A DNA stretch of 64,000 nucleotides from positions 192,839,619 through 192,903,618 of the forward strand of contig NC_081410.1 of NCBI RefSeq assembly GCF_030272615.1, read 5' to 3'. This document shows positions 1-10,790 of the stretch, piece by piece. Both the position numbers and the translations under genes were made by a program. The DNA is from Cryptomeria japonica (taxonomy: Eukaryota; Streptophyta; Pinopsida; Cupressales; Cupressaceae). The notes under the pieces were generated by a model. That model worked only from the letters and a program-made list of their open reading frames with translations, searched no databases and had not been told where the DNA came from. The stretch's first letter is position 1; each line of letters starts with the position of its first letter.

Positions 1-910
1 GTTATTCCTCATGGATGTTTAAAAATGGATCCAAGGTAGAATAAATACTTAATTGGCCTATCCCTAGGGGTATAAGTGAAGTTAGAATTTTTCATGGAAT
101 GACATCTTTTTATAGGAAATTTGTGAGAAACTTTAGCCATGTTTGTGCTCCTATTCTCAATACCATTAAAGGAGGGATTCAATTCCACTTTAAGTGGACA
201 AAGGAAGCCAACAAGGGGTTTGAAATATTGAAAACCAAGATAGAAGAGTTGTCAACCCTTAGATTTCCAACTTCAATCAGTTGTTTATAGTAGAATGTGA
301 TGCAAGCCAAAGGGCAATAGGGGCAGTTTTAAGCCAAGAGGGACATCCTATAGCTTTCTTCTTAGAAAAGTTAAATGAAGCTAAGAAAAGGTACTCCACA
401 TATGACTTGGAGTTGTATGCAATGGTTCAAGCACTGAAAAAGTGGCATCATTACCTGCTGCCCAAAGAATTTGTAATCTTCACTGACAACCATGCCCTTA
501 GTTTCCTTGATGGGCAAGAGAAGTTGAACCAAAGACACCTAAAGTGGGTTGAGTACCTACAATCCTATACATTCACTATCAAACACAAGAAAGGGACAGC
601 CAACAAAGTAGCTGATGCACTAAGTAGGAGAATCATGACCATGCAGGAGATTCATTTGCAAAGTGTGGGTTTGAGTGAGTTAAAAGACCTCTACAAGGAT
701 GATAAGGATTTTGCAGAGATATATAATGTTTGTACTGATTTTTATAACACCTCACATGTCTCTTATTCAGAATACATGATACAAGAGGTTTTTTTGTTCA
801 AAGGACATCTTCTTTGCATACCTCAATTTTCTATGAGGCAAAATATTATTCAAGAGAAGCATCAAGGAGGTCTTGGAGGTCATTTTTCCATTGATAAGAC
901 TTTGGAGTAG
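1..910 (+). pseudogene. Gypsy RT C-terminus and RNase H (broken)
   Basis: The first 290 bases encode the RT thumb/connection segment (MTSFYRKFVRNFS, a typical 'FLGLxxFYRRFI'-like block). The frame then changes, and 281-910 encodes an RNase H domain. Its acidic residues are recognisable in ECDASQRAIGAVLSQ, YDLELYAMV, IFTDNHALSFL and NKVADALSRR. The end of this frame begins the integrase zinc finger (EKHQGGLGGHFSIDKTLE, first His of H2C2), which stops at a TAG at 908-910, next to a one-base loss. Bases 1-98 carry the preceding RT segment in a broken frame. Family assignment is secure. Confidence 0.85.
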
Positions 911-2142
911 GGTGGTAGGTTTATTATTGGCCCAAGTTGCAATTAGAAGTGAGAAGGTTTGTAGAGAAATGTACCATATTCCAAAGAGAAAAAGGAACCT
1001 TAAGTAATGCAGGTCTATATCAACCCTTGGTCATACCTTAGAGGCATTGGGAATGTTTGAGCATGGATTTTGTGTTAGGCTTTCCTAGGACACCAAGATG
1101 ATTTGATAGTGTGTATGTGGTGGTAGATAGGTTCAGAAAAATGGCACATTTCATACCCTACAAGAGCACCAATGATGCCACCTATATTTCAAGCCTCTTA
1201 TTCAAGGAGATAGTTAGAATTCATGGTCTACCAATCAGCATTGTTAGTGATAGAAATGTGAAGTTTTTGAGCCACTTTTGGAGGACACTTTGGAGGAATT
1301 TGGGCACCAAGTTATCTTTCTCATCTTCCTATCATCCTCAACCAAATGGTCAAATAGAGGTAGTCAACTGGTCATTGGGTAACTTGCTAAGATGTCTTAC
1401 CAAACAACATGGGCAGACTTGGGATCTAGTACTTGGATAGGCAAAATATGCATATAATGACTCAGTGAACCATAGCACAGGTAAAATTCCTTTTGAGATA
1501 CTATATGGATTCCATCCTAGGGGAATATTAGAGCTCAAAGATCTCAATTTAATAGCACCTAAGAGTGCACAAGGGGAGAACTTTGCAGAAGGTCTTAAAG
1601 AGGTGCATGATAAGGTAAGGCAGTCCTTACAACAAAAAGTCGAGCAATATAAGGTTCAAGCTGATAAAACAAGGAGGAAGGTACAATTTAAAGTAGGAGA
1701 CTTAGTGATGTCATACCTTAGGAAGGAGAGACTTCCAAAAGGGCAGTCTATCAAGCTCATGATGAAGAAAATTGGACCTTTCAAGGTGGTGCACAAGTAT
1801 GGGCAGAATGCATATGAGGTTGAACTTCCTCCTACCTTGGTGATATCTCCTATTTTTAATGTATGTGATCTCTATCCATACAAGGGTGAGTCACCAACAA
1901 ACCAGATAGACATGCCATCATGGGTTCATGAATATTGGATAAAGGATTTGCCACCTAATCAACTTGTTGAGTTAGAGAGTATCTTGGATACCAACATAGT
2001 AAAAAAGAAAAGGAAATGAGTCTACAAGCACTATCTTGTCAAGTGGAAAGGGTTACCTGATTCAGATGCCATGTGGATATCAGAGGCAAATATACTTCAA
2101 CATGGAGTGGAGATTTCAGACCTTATAACTCACGGGACTTGA
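911..2142 (+). pseudogene. Chromovirus integrase with C-terminal chromodomain (broken)
   Basis: One frame, with a few stops, runs from about 920 to the TGA at 2140. It begins with the end of the H2C2 finger (KCTIFQREKGTLSNAGLYQP). The integrase core follows: MDFVLGLPRTP at about 1060, VVVDRFRKMAHFIPY at 1111 and ISIVSDRNVKFLSHFW at 1240. The catalytic Glu lies in the YHPQPNGQIEVVN block near 1340. Stops fall at the RGFDS-like block before 1111, at 1438, and at 2017-2019. After the last stop the frame continues as YLVKWKGLPDSDAMW, the hallmark of a chromodomain, which is thought to target integration to marked chromatin. The ORF ends just upstream of a polypurine tract, as expected for a chromovirus. 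Confidence 0.85.
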
Positions 2143-2980
2143 GTTCTTTAACCCAGGGGAGTATGGTGCAGGGTACCTAACACTCCAAGTATGAAAGATT
2201 TGTTTTCTTTTAAGTTTATATGTTATCTTTGTGATGTAATAATGGACCAACCATTGAGGACTCAATAGAGCCATGGTTGAGTTGTCCAAGTTTTGGTTTG
2301 AGTCAATTGTGTTCAAGATGCTAACAGCCTGAGAAGTGAGATGCTTAGGTAGTTCACAGGTAAAATACTCCATATGAGTGCATTCATGTATTAGGGTTTA
2401 ATTGAGTTGTGTTTAGGTCTTCTACAGTGTTTGAGGACCTTCAGGGGTCATAAAATGCATTAGAATGCAAAATTGAATCCTGGAGCAAAAAGTTGTAAAA
2501 AGTTGTTAAGCAACATTTTGCAAAAGTTGCATTTTTGGTTATAGGCATTAAAATTTAGTTGAACCAAATGAAACAAGAGAATATAATCCAAAATTAACTT
2601 CATTTTACATGTTGGAGGTTTGGAAATGCAAGAGCAAGTTTTTGGTTTGTGAAGCAACCTTGTTTCCACCAGTTTTTGTCAGTTTTACTCTTATTTTCAT
2701 TGTTTGTACGGTCCAATATGGACTAGATGGTGTAAATTCATTGCAATTCTGAGTGCTCATTGTAGTTGTCTTCTTTAAGGTTGATTTCTAGGTTTGATTT
2801 TCCTAGGTTGTAGAGATTTCTTCCATTCTTTTCAACTAGGAGCAAAACCCTTGCAAGTAGGGTTTAAGAGCAAGAAAATAGCTCTAACCTAGGCATTCTT
2901 TAATGGTACTTGTTGAAATCACTAATAATTATAGGTTAGGTTCTATACATATCTTTAGAATAATGTGTGTGGTGTTTCAG
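2143..2980 (+). repeat. Probable 3' LTR of the chromovirus, with polypurine tract
   Basis: About 10-20 bases after the polyprotein stop there is a short purine-rich tract (around 2155-2163, CAGGGGAGTA), followed by TGGTGCAGGGTACC, a plausible LTR start at about 2164. A possible CA end lies near 2980. With only one LTR in the window, neither end can be fixed by comparison, so the boundaries are estimates. Confidence 0.4.
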
Positions 2981-3612
2981 GTCCAATAGGAGGAGAAACA
3001 ATGAAGCCCTAGGCTCATCGCTGGGAGTAGGTGAGTTAGGACAGCAAGAAAGGTGTGATTTATGAGCACATGGGGATTGGTGCAGGACCAAGTGACACAT
3101 TAATGGAAATCCCTCTAAGTTCCCTTGAAGGTCCCCAAATTTTTAGGAGCGGGAGATTTGACTAGTGAAGAGTTTTAGACCCATCTTTTCAAGTCACCGG
3201 TGAGGCCTAAACACTTCAAAATAGTGCAGCATTGGAAACCCCACTTGTACGGATAACCCAGATGCACTTTTCCAGTATTGTTTGTAACTTCCAAAAAGGT
3301 ATTCAAATCCATGATTTATTTCTAGGCTTGTTTGGGACTTTTACAAATCCATGATCCTTGCAGGAGTGGTTGGAGCCCAGGAGAAGAGTGTGTGAGTAAC
3401 TAAGGTGGCAACCTCAAGTGGTGGAGTTGATTGTCTAGAAACCATTGGCTATACCTAGGACGCAAGTCAAGAAGGTTCAGACCTTGGAGGTCTCATAATA
3501 ATAACCCCTGCTAAGTGTCATAGGAAGGACTTGAGAATTCAAAGGCTTGAGTAGGACAAGTCACTCAAGAAGGTGTATCAAACAAAGCTCCTAGACTCTT
3601 TGCATCTAAGAG
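2981..3612. other. Unassigned non-coding stretch
   Basis: No ORF, RNA gene or recognisable repeat end is visible here. It may be leader sequence of another gypsy copy, but I cannot support that. Confidence 0.3.
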
Positions 3613-3680
3613 AGAGAGAGGGATGGGGTATGGACGAAGGGAGAAGGCAAGAGAGGGATGGGGTATGGAGGAAGGGAGAA

Positions 3681-3711
<31 letters not shown>
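3613..3711. repeat. Purine-rich tandem duplication and GA microsatellite
   Basis: A unit of about 40 bp (GAGAGGGATGGGGTATGG followed by a GAAGGGAGAAGG block) is present twice in tandem. It runs into a pure (GA)n tract at about 3684-3711. Confidence 0.8.
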
Positions 3712-3961
3712 TCAACTACAGAGGGAGAGGGATGAGGCAATTAAGAGAGCTCAGATCACCATGGATGTATACGATCAGTTATTTGGGTTGGTGAAAGAGT
3801 CACAGAGCTAGGCTGATAGATATTTTGTTGCTGCACCGGAGGCTATTTACTATAGGAAGGCTTATGAGAGAGCCATTCCTAAGGGTCAAAGGGAGCCTAG
3901 TTTTAGTGCTTTCATGGGGAGGAGATCGATTCGGTCTACCTCTCAACAGACTAGTGATTGA
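3710..3961 (+). pseudogene. Unidentified charged ORF remnant
   Basis: In the frame starting at 3710, 83 codons read as a coherent charged, helix-prone protein (QLQRERDEAIKRAQ..., then YYRKAYERAIPKGQREPSF). It has one internal TAG at 3809 and ends at a TGA at 3959. The composition and single clean stop suggest a decayed exon or transposon ORF tail rather than chance. I do not recognise the family. Confidence 0.35.
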
Positions 3962-5270
3962 GGAGTGATGGGTCCACCTAGGGCGTCGTCAGGATAGACT
4001 GGAGTTGGGCGAGATGCACCTACTGATAGAGGCAACATATGTTGAGATTTTTTTTATTCATGTTGTATCTTAGATACAATGTATTTTGACACATTTCTAT
4101 TAGATATATGATATGCATTCTTGATGAGCTATTTGATGATGAACTTCATGGTCTAATGTTTCTTTGTTGTTTTTATGCTTATGCTTACTTGATAATGCAA
4201 TGATGTTTCTTTATTTTGTGCTCTATGAATGTATATGTGAATATTGATGAAATTCTTGTGATAATGCAATGGACTAATGCAAAATCATGTGAAATGATTT
4301 ATATGAAAATGTGATATGAATTTTTTTTGTTGTGTCAAAATAGGTGTTGAAAATCATGAATTTGGAAGAATTGTTAGTTGTTAGATGGAGAATAGATTAT
4401 AAGGAATTATATAAAATGATAAATCAATCGAATCAACCTTTATTTATTCTAGAAGTGGATATGATAGAAACAATTTGATAGAATTTTGATGAGAAAGTCT
4501 TCATTGTTTTATTTGTAGTGCAATACATTATCATCATTGAGCCTTATTATTTAACAATGGAGCTTATTACACTAGGGTATGAGGAACAAAGCTGTATAGA
4601 TATCTCATTGCAAAGAAACAAACATGTGGCAGACAAGGAATGAACCCTTCATTTTGGGAATTACACTAGGGGTCAAGGTATGTGTGGCATCTATAAGCTG
4701 AATGCTCCTATCACAGACACCCACTAGAGCAATTACTCCAGAACTTCATTGGTTCAAACCACAAACAACAAACAAAGAAAAAGGATCATGCCCATCATGG
4801 CTCCTTTAGTCACTTTTTGGACATCCTTGAGTAGATAAAAACAATGATCTTCGCCAATTTGATAAAAAAAAGTGTCAACCAAAATAGACAAAACTCGGAA
4901 GTTGGACTGACTGTGTCTTTGCTTTGATATGTTTGATGTGATTTTGATAATGTCCGGTTTCAGAAGTTTTGGACCCCGTTTAAGATTGACTTGTCTGGTT
5001 TCGGGTGTACCAATTTTGTTTAAGACAAGATGTTGATCATGTTGATAGTTTAATAGTGATTTGATAGATTAGACAGTTGATCAGCTTGATTGCAGACATT
5101 TTGACAAGATAGTTATATCCTTTGTTTAACTTCGGATGAAGTGTTTGCTGGATATCTGCTAAGGTGTTTGATTCTTGCGAGACAATTTATTACAAGTTTT
5201 TTTTTTAAGTGAGTTTTGAATGTTTTTGGATTTTGTGGATTGATATTTGAATGTTTCCACTTTGATGTTT
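3962..5270 (-). other. AT-rich non-coding region, probably 3' untranslated part of a Tat element
   Basis: There is no gene here. Around 4960-5060 the motif GTCTGGTTTC recurs, followed by phrases ending in TTTAAGAC. The same motif occurs in the tandem-repeat region at 55.9-56.2 kb. Tat/Ogre elements are known to carry long, repeat-rich non-coding sequence between integrase and 3' LTR, and this lies just where that would be for the - strand element at 6.5-10.8 kb. Confidence 0.4.
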
Positions 5271-5450
5271 TTTCAGGACTTTTTCTGATTTTTAGAATTT
5301 ATTCAAGACTTTATCTGATTTTTAGGGTTTTTTCATGACTTTATCTAATTTTTAGAATTTTTTCAGGACTTTATCTAATTTTTAGAATTTTTTCATGACT
5401 TTATTTGATTTTTAGGGTTTTTTCAGGACTTTATCTGAATGTTTTTTATT
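5271..5450. repeat. Six-copy 30 bp tandem repeat
   Basis: The phrase TTTCAGGACT (or TTTCATGACT/ATTCAAGACT) starts at 5271, 5301, 5331, 5361, 5391 and 5421, an exact 30 bp period. Each is followed by a TTATCTGATTTTTAGAATTT-like spacer. A seventh, decayed start lies near 5451. The units differ by a few substitutions only and have no indels. Confidence 0.9.
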
Positions 5451-6540
5451 TTTTCAGTTATGCCCCCAAGTATGCAAACCTGTGATGACATGATGATCTG
5501 CAGAATGTGATGGAGACAATGAATTTTGACATGAACAATACCAATGAAGTATGCAAGATAAAGATGCAATTCCTTTTTGAACAAGGATAATTGTGTGTTT
5601 GCTTCATTTTGACATGTACTGATTGAATTGAAGGTATGAAATGTTTCAGAGATAGGAGTTCAATCCGTTCTTAGAAAATCTTAGACCATCCAACCTAACA
5701 CACTATGTAACCAAGATTAATGAATGGAGGCACGGAAAAATTATCCATCAATTCTTGAAACTTTGATCTTCTTTTGCCCATGTGTGTACATTTGGATTCA
5801 TTATGACTCTTATAACCATCAAAGACCCTTGGAATCCTATGTGGCTAGCTACGTGAGTTATTCAGACTTCAAAAGCATTCTGGATAGAGCTTTGCTGCTA
5901 GCAAGCTTTTAGGGCTCCGACGAGGTTATGCATTGTAATCTCTTAAATATTGCTTCATTGTCAACAGGCATCCATAGCCCTAATGGAGTTACTTGCATGT
6001 TCCCATAGTCAAGCTTCATTGCACATTTTTGCATGATATTTTGATATTGATTTTGGCATCGCCTTGACTTGTAATTAATAAAACCTACATAGGTATGACA
6101 ATTATAGCAACGTTGAAGTAGAATTTGGATTTTTCACTAGCCACATGACCAACTAAGTATCTGTAATGACTTAGAGCTATTGATTAATGTGTGAGATATA
6201 TAAATTGATAAATTTTGGGTAATCAAGGTTGAATAGCGAAACCTCTACTCAATCATAGATAAAAATCATTGGCAAGGTTACATTAAGGATGAATGACTAA
6301 AGCTCTCTTATCAACTTCATTAACAAGTATCTAGGAAATGAGACAACCTTCGTTTCGTTTAGTGCAAACAGGTGAATAATTCATACAATCATCCTTTGTT
6401 TAAGGGTACAAATTAATTAGAAAGAAATAATGGTTTGTAGCTATATGTTGTGCAATGGTGATATGTAAGTGACTATGATGCACTCTGAAACAGAGATATG
6501 CAATGCAATGCAGTAAAGAAATATGCAAATGCAGTACTGA
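5451..6540 (-). other. AT-rich non-coding region downstream of Tat integrase
   Basis: No convincing coding sequence is present. On the - strand it immediately follows the integrase C-terminus and precedes the 30 bp array, so it is best read as the rest of the 3' non-coding region of the Tat element. Confidence 0.4.
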
Positions 6541-7640
6541 AATTTGAAATGACCCACCCTTAGATGTAATATATTTTTAGGTGCATGTTGTTAATGGGAT
6601 TAGGGAGTGGATCTCCCTCCATTGTTTTCAAATCATAAGTGACGTTTTTGATTACTTTGGTTATGACAAAAGGACCTAACCAGTTAGGCTGAAATTTTCC
6701 TAGTTTTTCACGTTCAACAAGTTCCTTTGATATTTTTTAAGAATGAGGTCTCCTATTTCGAAGCAACGTGGGTTGACTCTTTTGTTGTAGCTTCTTCTCA
6801 TTTTGTTTTGATATCCTTGTAGATGATTCAGAGCACTTTGTCATTTTTCATCTAGGAATTCTAGTTCTTGCAAACATGCTACTCTATAGTCTTCTTCTGA
6901 GATAATTTTTTTCAAAGAGACCCTTAACGATGACAATTCTACCTCGATAGGCAAAATAGCTTTTGAACCATAAACAAAAGAGTACGGTGTGGTACCAGTT
7001 GTTGTGCAGACACTAGTTCGATAGGTACAAAGAGTCGGATTTAGTTGGAGATGCCAATCTCGTCCACTGTAATTGAAAACTTTCTTTAAAATTTTCAAAA
7101 TAGTTTTTTTTGTTTCCTCGGCTTGACCATTGCTTTGGAGATAGTAGGGTGTTGCAAAATGTTGTTGGATGTGAAATTGTTCACAAAGTTCACTCACTTA
7201 TTTATTTTTTAAGGGTCATCCATTATCAGTTACAATGCACATGGGTACTCCATACCTGCAAATAATATAATTCAAAATGAATTTAGCTATTTTTTTTCAT
7301 GTTGTGAAGGTCATCGAGATTGCTTCAACCCAAATTTTGTGAAGTATTTTGTAGTTGTGAGTATAAACTTATGTCTGTTGGAGGAGCTAGCGTTTATTTT
7401 CCCTACAAGATCTAATCCCCACTGTCAAAATGGTCATGGTGATATTATTGGTTGAAGATCTTGAGCAAGTGCATGGATCAGGTTCCCAAACATTTGGCAT
7501 TGCTTGCATCTTTGGACATACTTGTAAGCATCCTTTTCCATTGTAGGCCAATAATAACCTGTTCACAATAGTGTTTTTGCTAGAGCAGGTCCAGAAGAAT
7601 GTGCCCCACATATGCTATCATGAACTTATTTCAGGGTGAT
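6541..7640 (-). pseudogene. Tat integrase (broken)
   Basis: The longest open piece (7197-6841) reads SELCEQFHIQQHFATPYYLQ, SNGQAEETKKTILKILKK, then YRTSVCTTTGTTPYSFVYGS. This is the catalytic-Glu region and C-terminal part of a gypsy integrase. Upstream (7640-7387), in shifted frames, are zinc-finger-like residues (QRCKQCQMF) and WGLDLVGKINASS, where the first catalytic Asp sits. Downstream to about 6541 are the CFEIGDLIL and KYQ segments of the C-terminus. There are several stops and frameshifts. Confidence 0.8.
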
Positions 7641-7754
7641 TTGCGCCTAGTCGACATTAAGGCATCTAAGTAAGATGTCATTTAGACTTTTTTTGTACAA
7701 AGTGTCAGCAATAATTGAATGTTTTGATGATTGTCGGATGAGTGTCTTCCTTTG

Positions 7755-8300
7755 ATTTCATGAAAGATTGGGAGGCATATATTGATCATGAAGGTATCCA
7801 TATATATCTTTGTACCATGGGGACTCAGGTCCTATTATCATACATACATATTCAGTGGATGGTATTTCATAAGCTAGGACAATGAGTTGTTCCACTTGAA
7901 ATTCAAAGTGAGTTCCATCATTTGGCATATCCAAGATAGAACTTGCAGTTGCCAGTGCATCTGTTGCCTTGTTTTGTGCCCTTGGTATCTGTTCAATTGT
8001 TACATTGGTGAAGTGTTGCTTGTATTCTTCCACCAATTGTTTGTATGGTGTTAGCTTATCATCTTTTATATTGTAATCATCATTGACTTGATTAATAATA
8101 AGTTGTGAGTCTCCAAAGACTTGTAGGTCCATGATCTTCCACTGTAGTGCAGTGTGTAGTCCTACCATCAGGGCTTCATTTTCAACAATGTTATTGGTGC
8201 AAGGGAAGTTGATTCTGAATAATTTGGGAATTGAATCTCCTTAAGGGGTTATGAACAGAATTCCTGCTCCTTCTCCATGATTTGTGTGAGACACATCAAA
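7755..8300 (-). pseudogene. Second (archaeal-type) RNase H of Tat element
   Basis: The open piece 8168-7758 contains LQVFGDSQLIINQVNDDY and KATDALATASS, two of the acidic motifs of archaeal-type RNase H. Upstream of it, through one stop, LFFDVSHTNHGEGAGILF keeps the first Asp but has Val where Gly is usual. This domain is extra to the classical RNase H that precedes it on the - strand. It is diagnostic for the Tat/Ogre/Retand group. Confidence 0.8.
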
Positions 8301-8309
8301 AAACAGTTT

Positions 8310-9854
8310 CTAGTTTTTATGTGTTGATATTGTAAATACTGATTCATCTAGAAAATCCACCACCATTGATTGACTGTCTTGTAGGGGTGCTTCTGCAAGT
8401 TGATCCGCTATGATTTGTCCTTTTATGGATTTTCTATTGACATATTCAATGTTAAATTCACTAAGTATCATAACCCACTTTGCAAGTCTTCCAGTTAGTG
8501 CTACTCTATTCATCAGGTACTTAAGTGGATCAAAGTGTGCAATGAGCTGGACTTTATGACTCAACATATAGTGTCTCAATTTTTGTGATACAAAAACTAC
8601 TACAAGACATGCTCTTTCTAATGGTGTGTAGTTGAGTTCATATCCAATGAGTGTTCTACTAATGTAGTAGACAACTCTCTCTTTTCCTTGTTCATCATGT
8701 TGTGCTAGGAGAGCACCTAAGGATGAGTTTGTTGCAGCTATATACAAGAGTGATGGTTTCCCATGCATGGGTGGAACCAAGATCAGTGTGGACCAAATAT
8801 ATTCTTTTAGTGTCTTGAATGCCTCTTGGCATTGTTGTGTCCATTTGAATGTGACACCTTTCTTTAAAAGATGTTGAAATTGTTGGCACTTTTCTGCCAA
8901 TTGGGCAATGAAACGTCTTATGGATTGTAATCTGCCTTGCAGACTTCTTAGTTGCTTGAGCATAGTAGGTGATGGCATGTCTAAAATATCTTTCACTTTC
9001 TCTAGATCTATCTCAATGACATGATCGGATATAATGAAGCCCAAGAGTTTGCCAGATGTTACTCCGAAGACACACTTTTTTGGATTGAGTCTTACATTGT
9101 ATTTCTCAAGTCTATCAAATATCTTAGCCAATATGTCTAGATGGCTATCCCTTGTGTTGGATTTTGCTACAAAATCATCTACATAATCCTCCATGATTGT
9201 GTGTATCATGTCATGGAATAAGGTGGTCATTTCCCTTTGATAAGTGGCACCTACATTTTTAAGGCCGAACGACATCACATTCTAGCAATATGTTCCCCAT
9301 GGACAAGTGAATTTTGTTTTAGGTTGGTCTTCTGGTGCAATTTTGATTTTATTATAACTAGAAAAACCATACATGAGTGATAGCATTTCATTTCCAGCTG
9401 TCAAGTCCATTATCATTTCTATGTTAGGGAGTGGAAAGTCATCTTTTGGGCAAGCCTTGTTGAGATCTTTGAAGTCGGTGCAGATCATGATACCTCCAGT
9501 ATGCTTGGATATTGGGACTAAATTTGAAATCCATTCAGCATAGTCTATGGGCCTAATGAAACCCACATCTAACAACTTTTGTAGCTCAATTTTGACTAAC
9601 AAGGCTATCTGAGGGTGCATTTTCCTAAGCTTCTGCTTGTATGGTTTTACTCTTGGAAGCAATGGAAAATGATGTAAGACCAATTCAGGATCTAATATAG
9701 GCATATCTGTATAAGACCATGCAAAATTGATTGGTCTTTTCTTAAAGAATTGGATAAATTTCTCTTTTTTGATTGGATTTAGGGATTTTGCTAGGTGAAT
9801 GTTACAAACTTTCTCAGCATCACCGATGTTGATTTCCTCGGTTTCTTCTACCAA
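8310..9854 (-). pseudogene. Tat reverse transcriptase and RNase H, catalytic Asp lost
   Basis: A nearly continuous frame of about 515 codons is broken by a single stop near 9280. RT blocks in order are PYKQKLRKMHPQIALLVKIE, GFIRPIDYAEWISNLVPISK, ICTDFKDLNKACPKDDFPLP, the block LSLMYGFSSYNKIKI, MSFGLKNVGATYQREM and the active-site box EDYVDDFVAKS. RNase H follows (YIAATNSSLGALLAQ, LERACLVVVFVSQKLRHYML, KGQIIADQLAEAPL). In the FSSYNKI block the family's catalytic Asp (normally MDGFSGYNQI) is Tyr, so this RT would be inactive even without the stop. Confidence 0.88.
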
Positions 9855-10790
9855 TAATGTTTATTATTCTTTATCAATAGGAAGAGCATCCATTATGTTA
9901 TGAGAAATGTGTTATGCTTCATTATCAATGTCTTGATTAGGAGGGGAGCTTGCTTCTCCAAAATATGTAGTTATGTCTAGATCTATTGCAAAGCCAACCT
10001 TGTGACCATCATAAGGGAGTTCATCCCTTGCACCCAAGAATTCCGCTATGGCTTCATCATTTTGAAACCAGCATAATTGTGGTTTTCCTTTTTGCCCCTG
10101 GTCAATCAAATATGGATGTATAAGGGGTAAGTCTTTGTTCCCTTATGTCGTAGAAGATCCTGATACCATGCATACTTGGTTATGACTTGATATGTCCTCA
10201 TTATAAATTGGTGGTAAGTTGTCTTCATTATCAGATGGGAATTCATAGTCATGAGAATCTGTGACACTTTCTATGTATGTTTCACTTTTCGATTATGTGT
10301 CACTCATCTCCTCTTGTTCTTGTAGCTGATTTTGTTGCAAATTAGTGGATCTTCTTTGTATTGTGGATACCCTTCTTAATCCTGGTATCAATCTTTGCAG
10401 TCTTTATTCATTTGACTCAAATGGAGGAGTTGGAGTTCTTTCCCTTGGAAAAAGTATTGATAGCAACCAAGGATTCGGTTCATTTTCTGGTGTTCAGCCT
10501 ATATCTGCTACCATATTTGCTTGTGTAGATGTTTCAGGTACTGTACTGCTAGATGACTATGTGCCAGTTTCTTGTAGAAGTTCCCTCATGTCTTCACCAT
10601 ATCATTCCATGATAGGAGATGTTGGTGCTCTCCTTCTTCTCTGAGATGAACAGGAAAATACTCTTGTTGATGACTGATTCTGAGGTATGTATTTTGAGGG
10701 TAACCTAGGCTTGTTCAGTATATCTAATGTATATTGTTTGGCCTCTCTCACTAGTACATTTGGCCTCAAATTTTGATGGTGGTTCATTGG
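9855..10790 (-). pseudogene. Tat polyprotein linker between protease and RT
   Basis: The - strand frames contain REAKQYTLDILNKPRLPSKY near 10750-10690 and DQGQKGKPQLCWFQNDEAIA near 10100. An acidic stretch (DYEFPSDNEDNLPPIYNEDI) lies between them, and DITTYFGEASSPPNQDIDNE follows. This matches the poorly conserved region between aspartic protease and RT in Tat elements. It ends at about 10790, where the CGTCGG array begins. The assignment rests mainly on position and frame continuity. Confidence 0.6.

Larger units (their letters stand above)
1..2980 (+). mobile_element. Ty3/gypsy chromovirus, 3' half
   Basis: The 3' portion of a chromodomain-bearing Ty3/gypsy retrotransposon enters from the left edge of the window. 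The order seen is end of reverse transcriptase, RNase H, zinc-binding H2C2 and integrase, integrase C-terminus, chromodomain, polypurine tract and probable 3' LTR. That order (integrase after RT/RNase H, chromodomain last) is what defines chromoviruses. The 5' half lies outside the window. Several stops and frameshifts make the copy non-functional. Confidence 0.85.
4030..10790 (-). mobile_element. Tat-lineage (Ogre-like) Ty3/gypsy element, truncated
   Basis: On the - strand the order is protease-RT linker (10790-9855), RT plus classical RNase H (9854-8310), a second archaeal-type RNase H (8290-7755), zinc finger and integrase (7640-6541), then a long non-coding tail with tandem repeats. Two RNase H domains and no chromodomain mark the Tat clade. 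Gag, protease and both LTRs are missing here. The 5' side stops abruptly at about 10790 against a CGTCGG-rich repeat array. The left limit is approximate. Confidence 0.8.

Noticed and set aside
281-2142. Endogenous pararetrovirus origin for the first polyprotein
   Set aside because: Integrase and a C-terminal chromodomain are present and no movement or coat protein motif is seen, so it is a chromovirus.
7387-7611. 74-codon minus-strand ORF rich in Cys as a small secreted peptide
   Set aside because: It overlaps the frameshifted zinc-finger region of the Tat integrase. Its Cys residues come from an out-of-frame reading.
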